Source: Salinisphaera shabanensis E1L3A (GTDB lineage: Bacteria; Pseudomonadota; Gammaproteobacteria; Nevskiales; Salinisphaeraceae). Taken from it: a DNA stretch of 64,000 nucleotides. Position numbers and translations under genes: made by a program. The notes below the pieces were generated by a model. It had not been told where the DNA came from. It saw only the letters and a program-made list of their open reading frames with translations, and made no database searches. This document shows positions 16,677 through 25,778 of this stretch, in pieces. The stretch spans positions 1 to 64,000 of the forward strand of contig NZ_AFNV02000022.1 in the NCBI RefSeq assembly GCF_000215955.2, given 5' to 3'. Positions within the stretch are counted from its first letter, which is position 1; each line of letters begins with the position of its first letter.

Positions 16677-18416
16677 TCACTGGCTCGTTGCGGCGTTTGC
16701 GCTCGAAGGCGTTCCCCGACGCAAACGCAGCAATACGTCGGCAATCAGGCGCTGGTCATTACGCCCCTGAAGCGTTGCGCTCACGATACCCTGAGTTTTG
16801 TCGCGGGCGTGGCCGCGCCGGGCAACGATCAATGGCAGATCCGAATCGCGCGCCGACGGGCTGCCGTGCCAGGAATGATAGAGCGGTGCGAAATAGTAAC
16901 GCTGCGCCGGATCATCTCGGTCGCCATTATGTGCCACCAGTATCAGGTCACCGGCACGATCGCCGTGGGGTCCGATCGTAAGATGCCGTAGGCGTTGCGG
17001 CATATCGACATAGCTCGGATGCGGGTGCGCGGCGAGGTAATCCTCGATCGGCTGTGTCTGCCCGTGACCGGTATAGACTTCGAATACCTGGTCCGCATCA
17101 CCGTCAGAGGCCGCGGTACGCACCAGGATCATGTCGAGCGTATCCCGCATTTCGGGCACGAGCAGGCCGTCTTCGTTGTTTTGAAAGAAGGCCTCGGCGG
17201 CGGTCTCGATATCCTCGGCGCGCGCAGGTTGCGTCCAGTCGCAGGGGGTCGTGCGCGTTGCACAGGTCGTACGATCGGCCACATACACGTAAGCCAGCGC
17301 GCCCTGATAGGCGATCACGGCATCGAAGAAGACGTCGTCGTCGACTTCGAGCGCGTACGGCCGCAGCGTGAAGCCGGCAGCCTCGAGCACGTTGGGCGGC
17401 TCGCCCGCGCCGTCGGTCGACAGGGAATGCTTGTCGTCGTGCAACACGCCGGTATGGCCGTGATCGGAGGTGATCACGATATAACGATCGTCGAGTTCAC
17501 CGGCATCCTCGAGCGCCTCGCGTAGATCGGCCATCATCGGCTCGAGGCCTTTCTTGAGATAGTCGCGGCGAGAAACATCCGGGCCAGCGTCGTTGATATG
17601 CGCATAGTGATCCAGACCCGGCAGGTAGATCGTGATCACATCGGCTGCGGGTTCATCCTCGATCAGGTCATCCATGTTTTCGATGACTTCTGCATCGAGC
17701 TCCTCGAATAGCGACAACGACTGTTGCCCGGTCAGCTGACTGGCCACGTGTTCGGCAAACAGGCTCTGGAAGGCATCCAGCATCGCCGTGCGGTCGGTGA
17801 GGATGAGACGGTCGGCCCCGCTATAGAACTGGTGCATACCCACCCAGATACGCACGCCGGGATCGGTTTCGCGCAGCTGTTCGTAGATCGTCGGCGCTTC
17901 CAGCAGATCGTTGGCATAGCCTTCGGTATAGATATTGAATACCTGCGTGGCGTCGGCAATCGTCACCGGTACCGGTGCGGCATATTCACCGGTGCGCCGA
18001 ATGAAATATTCGTTGCCCGCCACACCGTGTTCGGCCGGGTTGGTGCCGGTTACAGTAGTCGCCCACGAGACCGCCGTGGATGACGGCAGCACGCTGACGA
18101 TCGAGTCCTCGAACCAGGCGTTGGCAAAGCGATTGCTGCCATCGTCCGCGAGCAGTCGCGCCATTTCCGGCAGCTCGCCGGCACGCAGCATGTCGTAGAG
18201 GAGATGGCGGTCAATACCGTCGATCGCCACCACGAGCAGCTGCGGCGCATCGCGGGCGGCCGGGCGCTCGTCCGTATCGGTTTCGCGCAATTCCACCTGT
18301 TCGCCGGCCACCCAGAACTGTGCCGCCTGCCAAACACAGCCGCCCAGCACGAACGGCATGCACAGGCCCAATACCAACGCGCCGATACGCCGCGCCCCCA
18401 AACCCTTGTTCGCCAA
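16677..18416 (-). CDS. Alkaline-phosphatase-superfamily lipoprotein (nucleotide pyrophosphatase/phosphodiesterase type)
   Basis: This encodes 579 residues. The lipobox VLGGC ends a signal of about 27 residues, so it is exported and lipid-anchored. The superfamily metal/nucleophile sites are visible: VVAIDGIDRHLL (metal Asp), SWATTVTGTNPAEHG (Thr nucleophile region), YLPGLDHYAHIND (Asp/His pair), VITSDHGHTGV (Asp-His) and a late YHSWHGSP His. It probably hydrolyses phosphodiester or phosphomonoester bonds in the periplasm. The gene precedes the DUF3253 gene. The stretch 18417-18659 upstream holds no gene, only promoter space shared with the divergent MscS-like gene. Confidence 0.82.
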   Translation of the reverse strand: MANKGLGARRIGALVLGLCMPFVLGGCVWQAAQFWVAGEQVELRETDTDERPAARDAPQLLVVAIDGIDRHLLYDMLRAGELPEMARLLADDGSNRFANAWFEDSIVSVLPSSTAVSWATTVTGTNPAEHGVAGNEYFIRRTGEYAAPVPVTIADATQVFNIYTEGYANDLLEAPTIYEQLRETDPGVRIWVGMHQFYSGADRLILTDRTAMLDAFQSLFAEHVASQLTGQQSLSLFEELDAEVIENMDDLIEDEPAADVITIYLPGLDHYAHINDAGPDVSRRDYLKKGLEPMMADLREALEDAGELDDRYIVITSDHGHTGVLHDDKHSLSTDGAGEPPNVLEAAGFTLRPYALEVDDDVFFDAVIAYQGALAYVYVADRTTCATRTTPCDWTQPARAEDIETAAEAFFQNNEDGLLVPEMRDTLDMILVRTAASDGDADQVFEVYTGHGQTQPIEDYLAAHPHPSYVDMPQRLRHLTIGPHGDRAGDLILVAHNGDRDDPAQRYYFAPLYHSWHGSPSARDSDLPLIVARRGHARDKTQGIVSATLQGRNDQRLIADVLLRLRRGTPSSANAATSQ

Positions 18417-18659
18417 GCTTCACTCCTTTTTATTCCTACGCGCGCGGGGCGATGCACCACGCGGCGTGGCACGGCCGAAGCGACCCTACATCTATCTTTG
18501 GGCGCAAAAATAACCGAAATTACTCGGCAATGTCTCGACTTGAACAGGCGCTTTGGCAGCCGGCCGGTGCAGCCAGCGACCGCTATGGCAGGAAAACTGC
18601 ATGCCGGCCCGTGGCGAGCCTTTTCATCACGATCGATTGCAGCCTGGAATGAATAGCTG

Positions 18660-19754
18660 ATGCTTGAAAGTCTCGATACCCCGGTCGGCCGCTGGGCACT
18701 GACGCTGGTGACTGGCGCGATCACCGCGACTGCGGTCACCCTGGCCTATGTCCTGCTGATCAAGCTCGGTTATCGGCTGATCCAGCGGCGCGCAATCGCC
18801 CGCGAGTTTTTGCAGCAATGCGACGCTTCGGGCGGCGTGGTGGTGTTCTTGCTCACGCTGCAGGTGGTCTGGACCGCCAGCGATAACGACGTGCCGTGGA
18901 TCGACGCGATCCGGCATATCAACAGCCTGTGTCTGATCCTGGCCCTGACCTGGGCCGCGCTCAAAGCCATTACCGCCATCGGCGATGTGATCGTCAGCCT
19001 CAACCCGGCGATTGAAGGCCGCCATCACGCGGCGCGCAAGGTCGAAACCCAGGCACGTTTTCTTACCCGCGGGTTGACGGTACTGGTGGCGATCATCGGT
19101 ATTTCCACCGCGCTGATGACTTTTCCGTCGATACGGCAGCTCGGCACCAGCCTGCTGGCCTCGGCCGGTATCGGTGGCTTGATCATCGGCTTTGCCGCGC
19201 GCCCGGTGCTGTCTAACCTGCTCGCGGGTTTGCAGATCGCGCTATCGCAACCGTTTCGTATCGAGGATGTGCTCAAGTTCAAGGACGAGTGGTGCTGGGT
19301 CGAGGAGGTCACCACCACCTATGTCGTGCTGCGCACCTGGGATCTGCGCCGCCTGGTCGTGCCGCTGCAGTGGTTCATCGAAAACCCGTTCGAGAACTGG
19401 ACCCGCCGGCCCACCAGCCTCATGGGCGCCGTTTTCATGTGGCTGGATTATCGGATGCCGCTACCGCCGCTGCGCGCCGAATTCGAACGCCTGCTCAAGG
19501 CCGACGGCGCCTGGGACGAACTCATTGGTACAACCCAGGTCGTGGAATCCGGCGAACACGCCATGCAGATTCGTTTCCTGATGAGTTCGACCGACTCGAT
19601 CGCGCTCTGGCACCTGCGCTGTCGCATGCGCGAAGCGTTGCTGGATTTCGTCCAACGCGAATACCCGGACTACCTGCCGAACGTGCGCGCGCGCATCAAC
19701 GAAAACGAGGTACCCGAGCCGTCCCGACCGCCCGCCGCGCCGGGAGACCCATAG
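18660..19754 (+). CDS. MscS-family small ion channel
   Basis: This encodes 364 residues: four predicted spans in the first 180 residues, then the MscS pore and beta-domain (LLASAGIGGLIIGFAARPVLSNLLAGLQIALSQPFRIEDVLKF). The glycine/alanine-rich pore helix and the VVPLQWFIENPFENWTR segment are typical of a divergent MscS subfamily (YbdG/YnaI-like). The C-terminal domain is short and proline-rich at the end. It should gate on membrane tension. The stop directly abuts the stop of the convergent DsbA-family gene. Confidence 0.82.
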   Translation: MLESLDTPVGRWALTLVTGAITATAVTLAYVLLIKLGYRLIQRRAIAREFLQQCDASGGVVVFLLTLQVVWTASDNDVPWIDAIRHINSLCLILALTWAALKAITAIGDVIVSLNPAIEGRHHAARKVETQARFLTRGLTVLVAIIGISTALMTFPSIRQLGTSLLASAGIGGLIIGFAARPVLSNLLAGLQIALSQPFRIEDVLKFKDEWCWVEEVTTTYVVLRTWDLRRLVVPLQWFIENPFENWTRRPTSLMGAVFMWLDYRMPLPPLRAEFERLLKADGAWDELIGTTQVVESGEHAMQIRFLMSSTDSIALWHLRCRMREALLDFVQREYPDYLPNVRARINENEVPEPSRPPAAPGDP

Positions 19755-20411
19755 TCAGGCGCGTTCGCTGTGCTCCGCGGCAATCTGGCGCAGCGCATCG
19801 GCCAGTGTCTGCGGCGGCTGTGCACCGGCCAGAAGATATTTATTGTCGACGATGAACGAGGGCACCGACGACACGCCCAGGGATTGCCAGTGCGCGATTT
19901 CGCGTTCGACGTGTTCGGTATAGGCATCGCTGGCCAGAATCTCGCGTATACGTGGGCCATCGAGACCCAGCGACTCACCGATCGTGACCAGCAACTCGGC
20001 ATCCGTCGGACTTTCGGCACGGCCGAAATACGCGTCGAACAAGGCGCGGTTGAATGCGCCATCGCATCCCTGCTCTTTGGCATAAGCGAGTACGCGATGC
20101 GTATCGAACGTATTCCAGGAACGTCGTTCCAGTGCCTTTTCGAAATTCAGCCCGAGTCCGTTCGCCGCGGCCGTGATCTCGTGCTGCGACGCTTTCATCT
20201 CGTCTTCGCTGCGGCCGTATTTCGCGCTCAGATGCTCGAGAATATCGCGACCTTCCTTGGGCACATCCGGGTTGAGCAGAAACGGATGCCATTCGACTTC
20301 GACATCGAGCTCGCCGCCCACGAGCGCGATCGCCTGTTGTAGACGCGCATCACCGATTGCGCACCATGGGCAGACCACGTCGGAAACCAGATCGATCTTG
20401 AGCGTTTGCAT
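19755..20411 (-). CDS. DsbA-family oxidoreductase (FrnE-like)
   Basis: This is a 218-residue thioredoxin-fold protein with the active site C14-P-W-C17 right after the first strand, an inserted helical domain, and the cis-proline region GVSSVPSFIVDNKYLLAGAQ. No signal peptide is present, so it belongs with cytoplasmic FrnE/2-hydroxychromene-isomerase-like DsbA proteins and not with periplasmic DsbA. Such proteins isomerise or reduce disulphides under oxidative stress. It is monocistronic and convergent with the MscS-like gene. Confidence 0.88.
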   Translation of the reverse strand: MQTLKIDLVSDVVCPWCAIGDARLQQAIALVGGELDVEVEWHPFLLNPDVPKEGRDILEHLSAKYGRSEDEMKASQHEITAAANGLGLNFEKALERRSWNTFDTHRVLAYAKEQGCDGAFNRALFDAYFGRAESPTDAELLVTIGESLGLDGPRIREILASDAYTEHVEREIAHWQSLGVSSVPSFIVDNKYLLAGAQPPQTLADALRQIAAEHSERA

Positions 20412-20504
20412 ATCGCAGCTCGTGTAATTGATGACCCGATAGTGCCGTTTGCAGCCGGGCTTTCAAGGCCACACGCCAAATGGCACCTGCTCGGGCAGTC
20501 TTTC

Positions 20505-21161
20505 TTATCGCGCGCGCTCGTCGGTTTGCTTATCGTCGGTATCGGCCTTATCTGTCGATGCCGCACTTTGCTGAAACTGAACGGCCATGGTGAGCGCATT
20601 TTCACAAAACGCCATCACCCGCTCGAAATCCGCCTGCGGCAGCTGGCGGGCGGCTTCGTTGCCGCGATAGATGTTCATCCACTGTCTGTCACGCTCGACC
20701 ATACCCGGCAAGCGGCCGATACCCCAGTCTTCGGCCAATGCCCACAGCCGTGGATTAAAACCGCGCACGAGCTTGATCAGAAACGGGATCGGATCATTGC
20801 GCGCGAGCAGTGAGGTCAGGCGCAGAATCAGATCGAACGACACCGTTGCCGAGCCCTGTTCGATTGCCTGGAGCACCGTCTTGTCCTCGAGATCGAGGGT
20901 ATTGGCGAGTTCGTCCAGCGACAGGCCCGCGGTCTGGCGGGCATCCTGGATGGCCTCACCGGCACGCTTCATCCAGGCGCGTTGCTCGTCGGACAGCAGA
21001 CGACGCTGGGCGCGATCGAGAATGATCGTACGTCCGATATCCAGCGTCAGCCCGCCGACCCGGCGGGTAAGCACACCCAGCGCCTTTTTCGACAGGCTGC
21101 CGCTCAGACTCGTGAACTGACCCAACAGATTGCTGCGTACGCCATCGCCTTTTGCTGCCAT
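20505..21161 (-). CDS. XRE-family helix-turn-helix protein
   Basis: This encodes 218 residues. An XRE helix-turn-helix spans about 67-125 (AIQDARQTAGLSLDELANTL, then VLQAIEQGSATVSFDLILRL). It is preceded by a 60-residue Ser/Leu/Arg region and followed by a helical C-terminal part ending in an acidic, Asp/Lys-rich tail. I do not recognise a named family. It is probably a DNA-binding regulator; its targets are unknown. The flanking gaps (20412-20504, 21162-21364) hold no further gene. Confidence 0.75.
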   Translation of the reverse strand: MAAKGDGVRSNLLGQFTSLSGSLSKKALGVLTRRVGGLTLDIGRTIILDRAQRRLLSDEQRAWMKRAGEAIQDARQTAGLSLDELANTLDLEDKTVLQAIEQGSATVSFDLILRLTSLLARNDPIPFLIKLVRGFNPRLWALAEDWGIGRLPGMVERDRQWMNIYRGNEAARQLPQADFERVMAFCENALTMAVQFQQSAASTDKADTDDKQTDERAR

Positions 21162-21364
21162 TTGATTCGCCCGTCTGAGGCTGAACTTCAGGGCTGATCA
21201 TGCACGGGTGGCGTGTTGTTAGCGAGTCATCGGTATTTTGTGGATACGCGGCTGAAAGCGGCGCCTCAGCGTACGAGGCATTCTGCACTCACGAGTTTGT
21301 CGTTCCTTTTGCTTCGCACTGCAGCGCGACCTAGCAACGACGAGTATTCACACCGACGCCACAC

Positions 21365-22858
21365 TCAAACCCAATCCGCCGCCCGAGCCAGATCCTCCAC
21401 GAACCGCTCATATTCGCCCGCATTGGCGGCCGCCGACCCGCGCCGCAGCAGATACGCCGGATGCGCTGTGAGCAGATAACGCCGGTCGTTGTGATCGATC
21501 AAACGCCCGCGATCGCGGGTCACGCGTACATCAGCACCCAATAGCGCACGACCCGCGGTCGCACCGAGGCAAATCACCAGTTCGGGGGCGACGAGTCCGA
21601 TCTCGGCATCCAGCCACGGCCGACAAGCCATCACCTCGGTTTCACTCGGGGTCGCGTGCAAACGTGTCTTGCCACGGGGGCTGAACTTGAAATGCTTGAC
21701 CGTGTTGGTCAGATATAACCGCTCACGCACCAGGCCGGCTGCGGCCAGTGCGCGATCGAGCAATTGCCCTGCCGGTCCGACGAACGGACGACCGGCCAGG
21801 TCCTCGCGATCGCCCGGTTGTTCGCCCACGATCATAACCCGCGCATTCGCTGGGCCTTCACCGAATACGGTTTGCGTAGCCGGTTGCCAGAGCGGACAGT
21901 TACGGCAGGTTGTCGCCTGCAAGGCCAGGCGCTCGAGCGACGCCGGCGCACTGGCTTCGACCGCGGCGGCATTGTCGTCGTCCGGGCTTGCCGGTCGCGG
22001 CCCGCAGCGTAGTAGGTCGTTGTCCTTGCGGTTGGCCTCCATGGCCTGAACGCGGCGGTCGGCATCGCGCAGCATCAAAGGAATGAGATGCGCCTCGGGC
22101 ATGTTCTTCCAGTACTTCTGGGGCATTTCGGACTGCATCGCCCGAATCTTTACACGCGCGGGATTGAAGATGCTGCGGTAATAAGTCTGCCAGGCAGCTT
22201 CGAGCCTATCGCCTTCGGGCGCGGCGGACTTGTCGGTCGCCGGCGAAAACCAGACTTCGCCCTGGCCTTCCCAATGGGCACAGCCAACCGGCGTGAGAAT
22301 CGACCAGCGCATGTTGGCGAAACGCCGCTTGAAGAAGCCGCTGACGTATTCGACGATGAAATGCTCGGGCTCGAACCACGCCACATAACGCGGTTCGTGA
22401 TCGGCGGCGCCCGATTCTGCCACTTCGCGAAAACGCACGAACGCTTTCATCTTGTGCATGTCGCGGCGCACCGCCTTGGCATAGCGTGTGAAAGTCACGA
22501 CGTCCGGATCGCCACCAAGCTGCAGCAAGTGGCGCTCGCCGCGAGCGAGGCGCCAAAGCACTCGGTAGAGCAGCGCCCAGCGATCCTCGTTGCAATGACA
22601 GCTGACAGCCCGCGCCTGGTCGACGAACGCCTTGGGCACACGGGCGACGGGGCGCTGGGCAGGCTTCGCTGACGGCTGCGATACCGTTTTGTGTTCACGC
22701 GCCGGCTCGGGTTGCCACCAGACACGAGCCGGTGCGATATCCTCGGCCAGCAACCGGCGTGCCTCGACTTGCCAACTTGCGAAATCCGGCGCAAAGCGCG
22801 CCACAGCCTGATCGCCGGCTGTCGTCTCGGCGTCGAATAGCGAGGATTGGAAACTCAT
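21365..22858 (-). CDS. DUF4130/UdgX fusion, uracil-DNA-binding repair protein
   Basis: This encodes 497 residues from ATG 22858. The N-terminal part is a 'putative DNA metabolism' domain (RYAKAVRRDMHKMKAFVRFR, then FFKRRFANMRWSILTP). The C-terminal part is a UDG-superfamily domain with Fe-S cysteines (TCRNCPLW), the GEQPGDREDLAGRPFVGPAGQ motif, TNTVKHFKFSPRGKTRLH and HPAYLLRR. His 401 in GKTRLH corresponds to the histidine that UdgX proteins use to form a covalent bond to uracil sites; the canonical loop is KRRIH, so this is a variant. It lies 10 nt after the radical SAM gene, in the same LexA-boxed operon. Confidence 0.88.
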   Translation of the reverse strand: MSFQSSLFDAETTAGDQAVARFAPDFASWQVEARRLLAEDIAPARVWWQPEPAREHKTVSQPSAKPAQRPVARVPKAFVDQARAVSCHCNEDRWALLYRVLWRLARGERHLLQLGGDPDVVTFTRYAKAVRRDMHKMKAFVRFREVAESGAADHEPRYVAWFEPEHFIVEYVSGFFKRRFANMRWSILTPVGCAHWEGQGEVWFSPATDKSAAPEGDRLEAAWQTYYRSIFNPARVKIRAMQSEMPQKYWKNMPEAHLIPLMLRDADRRVQAMEANRKDNDLLRCGPRPASPDDDNAAAVEASAPASLERLALQATTCRNCPLWQPATQTVFGEGPANARVMIVGEQPGDREDLAGRPFVGPAGQLLDRALAAAGLVRERLYLTNTVKHFKFSPRGKTRLHATPSETEVMACRPWLDAEIGLVAPELVICLGATAGRALLGADVRVTRDRGRLIDHNDRRYLLTAHPAYLLRRGSAAANAGEYERFVEDLARAADWV

Positions 22859-22868
22859 CGAGGCAAAC

Positions 22869-24146
22869 CTAGAAATCGAACGCCTGCTGAGCAGCGCGCG
22901 CCGGGGCAAAGCGCGTGCGCAAGGTGGCACTCGGCACTTCGGCCAGTGCGGGCGCATGATTGGCGCATATGATAAACGGCATGGCTTTCTTCACCCCGGC
23001 CTTCAACGCAACCAGATCTTCGAGACGGATCTTTTGCCAGCGTCGGATCTTGAGCAGCTTCTGGACCGACTTCACGCCCAGACCCGGCACGCGTAACAGT
23101 CGCTCGCGCCCGTCGCGATTGAGATCGACCGGGAAATAACCACGGTTGCGTAGCGCCCAGGCGAGCTTGGGGTCCACATCGAGATCGAGCATACCCGCGG
23201 CCGCGCTATCGTCTGCGCCGGCGGTGATTTCGTCGTGACCATAGCCGTAGAAGCGAATCAGCCAGTCCGATTGATACAACCGATGCTCGCGCATGAGCGG
23301 CGTACGGCGTGCGGGCAACTTTGCCGATGCATCGGCGATGGGCGAGAACGCCGAAAAATACACACGCTTGAGCTTGTAGGCCGAATACAGATTGGCGGTG
23401 GTCGACAGGATCTGTGCATCGGTCGAGGGTTCCGCACCCACGATCATCTGGGTGGACTGACCGGCCGGCGCGAACCGTTGCGGCGTGATACGGCGCGGCG
23501 ACTGGTTGGTCACACGCCGGGCAGCACGGCGGTCGTCGGCGTATTCATCCTGGCGCGCACGGATACGCGCCATCGATAGCTTGATGGTTCGGTGATCCTT
23601 TTCCGGCGCGAGATCGGCAAGCGCGATACGGGTGGGCAACTCGACGTTGATCGACAACCGATCGGCGTAGGTGCCGGCATCGGCGAGCAACTGGCCGTCG
23701 GCGTCCGGAATCGTTTTGAGATGGATATAGCCACGAAAATCGTGGTCGAGCCGCAGACGCCGCGCGACCTCTACCAGCTGGCCCATTGTGTAGTCAGGGC
23801 TCTGAATCACGCCGGAGCTTAGGAAGAGGCCTTCGATATAATTGCGTTTGTAGAAATCCAGCGTCAGCCGTACGACTTCATCGACCGTGAAGCGCGCTCG
23901 TGCGACGTTCGACGAATTGCGATTGATGCAGTAGCTGCATTCGTAAACACAGAAATTGGTGAGCAGAATCTTGAGCAGCGAGATGCACCGCCCATCCGGC
24001 GCATACGCATGACAGATGCCCGACCCTTCGCTCGAGCCGATGCCTTTGCCGCCGAGCGAATTGCGCGACCGCGTACCACTTGAGGCACAGGAGGCATCGT
24101 ATTTCGCGGCGTCCGCCAGGATTTCGAGTTTCTTGAGCAGCTCCAT
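22869..24146 (-). CDS. Putative DNA-modification/repair radical SAM protein
   Basis: This encodes 425 residues. The radical SAM motif C-x3-C-x2-C appears as CVYECSYC after LLKILLTNF, and a helix-hairpin-helix-like segment LLRVPGLGVKSVQKLL near residue 340 suggests DNA binding. The N-terminal KLEILADAAKYDASCASSG is the family hallmark. This family occurs almost always with the UdgX/DUF4130 protein encoded just downstream, pointing to a joint DNA repair role with an unknown reaction. A LexA-type box ends 2 nt before the ATG and there is no Shine-Dalgarno, so the message may be leaderless. Confidence 0.88.
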   Translation of the reverse strand: MELLKKLEILADAAKYDASCASSGTRSRNSLGGKGIGSSEGSGICHAYAPDGRCISLLKILLTNFCVYECSYCINRNSSNVARARFTVDEVVRLTLDFYKRNYIEGLFLSSGVIQSPDYTMGQLVEVARRLRLDHDFRGYIHLKTIPDADGQLLADAGTYADRLSINVELPTRIALADLAPEKDHRTIKLSMARIRARQDEYADDRRAARRVTNQSPRRITPQRFAPAGQSTQMIVGAEPSTDAQILSTTANLYSAYKLKRVYFSAFSPIADASAKLPARRTPLMREHRLYQSDWLIRFYGYGHDEITAGADDSAAAGMLDLDVDPKLAWALRNRGYFPVDLNRDGRERLLRVPGLGVKSVQKLLKIRRWQKIRLEDLVALKAGVKKAMPFIICANHAPALAEVPSATLRTRFAPARAAQQAFDF

Positions 24147-24148
24147 AA

Positions 24149-24164
24149 GTGTAACTATATACAG
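24149..24164 (-). promoter_or_regulatory. LexA (SOS) box
   Basis: On the minus strand this reads CTGTATATAGTTACAC, against the consensus CTGT-N8-ACAG: one mismatch in the last base and an AT-rich core. It sits directly upstream of the repair operon start codon, where LexA would block transcription. Confidence 0.65.
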
Positions 24165-24254
24165 CTACACTCGATTTGGATTCACCCGTAAGAATATTCC
24201 CGTTCCGGTGGCGCCAAACGCAACGCATGGACTACCGTGCTTACAGCCGCGTAT

Positions 24255-25778
24255 CTAGACGGCAGCGATTTTTTCGTCGAATCGGGCCGGCGTACAAACA
24301 CTGTCTTGCGGCGCGTGCTGATCGCCCAGCAACTGCGCGGCTAGCGCCTGCAGGCATAGCAGTGCCAGATATTGCTTGCGTGATCCCTCGCCGACCGACG
24401 TCAGGCAATGATGGCGCTGTGCCAATGTCGGATTCGCATCGTCGCTGCCGCGGCGATGTACGTGCAGGCTGTCGCTGGGGGCTTCGATATATTCGATATC
24501 GTGCGCTGAATCCACCATGAAGCCGATACGACCGGCCGGCACAGCGACCACGAGCACCTGGCAATCGGCGCGCTCCGAAGTCGGCCGCCCGAGCAGGCGG
24601 CGCAGGTCGACAAGCGTGACAAGCTGGTCCAGATGGCGAAAGACACCCTCGAACACGCCGGCATGGCCTAACGGCGAGTACTGCGCGGGCATGCTCAGCA
24701 CGGCTTCGAGCTGGTCCAGCAGCACCACGAACTCACCCGCCGCCTCGAAATGCAGGAAGGCAAAACGACGCCAGGCAACGCCGTTGCGCTTGCGTTCGTG
24801 TACTGCATGGTTCAGTTCAGCATGCACACGTGCGATGTTGGCGAGTTCCTCGCGCGCGAAGAGCGCGGCGTGGGAAAGCATCAGCGCGTCCGGCATGTCC
24901 GGCCGCGATAACAGACCAGCGAGCACTTGGTCGCTCGAGTGGCCGGAGGGGCCGGCCAGCGGCAGGCAGTCCTGTGGCTGATAGTCGACCATGCTCAGGA
25001 TATGCTCCACGGCCAAGGCAATATTCCCCTGCCCGGTATCCAGCACCACCATTTGCGACGCCGCGCTCGTTGCCGGCGATTGCCCCATGAGTACATGCGC
25101 ATCGAATACCGGCACCGTATCGCCGCGCAGGCGGTGGTTGCCGAGATAACCTGCAATCGCCACCGCAGGCTCGTCCAACGTGTGACAATCCGCGATCTCG
25201 CGCACCACATCGGCATCGACCGCTAACGTCAGGCTGCCCGAACTCGCAATCACGGCACGCCGACGTGTGGCAGCACGGGCATAGTTCCCGGTACGCGCCG
25301 CGCGCGCATCGCGTCCTGCTTCATCGCTGACATATACCATGTCGTCGAGATCGAGCAGCGCTTCGATATCGAGTACATAGACCGGTTTGTCGGCGCCCGG
25401 TCTGCAAAAAACATGGGCCGCGAACAACCGGGCATCGCTATCCGTGCCGTCAAGCGCATTCAGAGCCTGTGCATCGACGCTTATGACATCGCCCACTCGG
25501 TCCACGAGCACAGCGAACCGGCAGCCGCGATTGGCGAGCACGGCCACGGTGAGCATGGCGCCATCCGGACGCGGCCCGCACGGCAGGTTGAGCAACGCCG
25601 CCAGATCCACGGTAGGTATCTGCACCCCGCGCAGACTAAAGCTGCCGATCAGCCAACTTGGCGCTCTCGGCATGGGCGCCGGTGGCTGTTCCAGTGAAAC
25701 GACCTCGCGCAACGACGCCACGTCGAAAGCAACTTCGCCTTGCGCCAGACCCAGAATGCCTAGAGTGTGCTGGCTCAT
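24255..25778 (-). CDS. Triple CheW-domain chemotaxis coupling protein
   Basis: This encodes 507 residues made of three CheW-like beta-barrels at about 5-150, 170-330 and 345-490. Each has the 'IGSFSLRGVQIPTVDL / HRLRGDTVPVFDAHVLMG / RHLDQLVTLVDLRRLLG' type strand pattern. CheW domains link chemoreceptors to the kinase CheA. Three in one chain could bridge several receptor or kinase partners. It shares TGATG with the upstream receptor gene, so the two are translated together, and the pair is presumably a dedicated complex. No CheA, CheY or CheB is in this window. Confidence 0.82.
   Translation of the reverse strand: MSQHTLGILGLAQGEVAFDVASLREVVSLEQPPAPMPRAPSWLIGSFSLRGVQIPTVDLAALLNLPCGPRPDGAMLTVAVLANRGCRFAVLVDRVGDVISVDAQALNALDGTDSDARLFAAHVFCRPGADKPVYVLDIEALLDLDDMVYVSDEAGRDARAARTGNYARAATRRRAVIASSGSLTLAVDADVVREIADCHTLDEPAVAIAGYLGNHRLRGDTVPVFDAHVLMGQSPATSAASQMVVLDTGQGNIALAVEHILSMVDYQPQDCLPLAGPSGHSSDQVLAGLLSRPDMPDALMLSHAALFAREELANIARVHAELNHAVHERKRNGVAWRRFAFLHFEAAGEFVVLLDQLEAVLSMPAQYSPLGHAGVFEGVFRHLDQLVTLVDLRRLLGRPTSERADCQVLVVAVPAGRIGFMVDSAHDIEYIEAPSDSLHVHRRGSDDANPTLAQRHHCLTSVGEGSRKQYLALLCLQALAAQLLGDQHAPQDSVCTPARFDEKIAAV

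Noticed and set aside
21258-21284. GCCTC/GAGGC hairpin as terminator of the repair operon
   Set aside because: Stem of 5 bp and no T-run.
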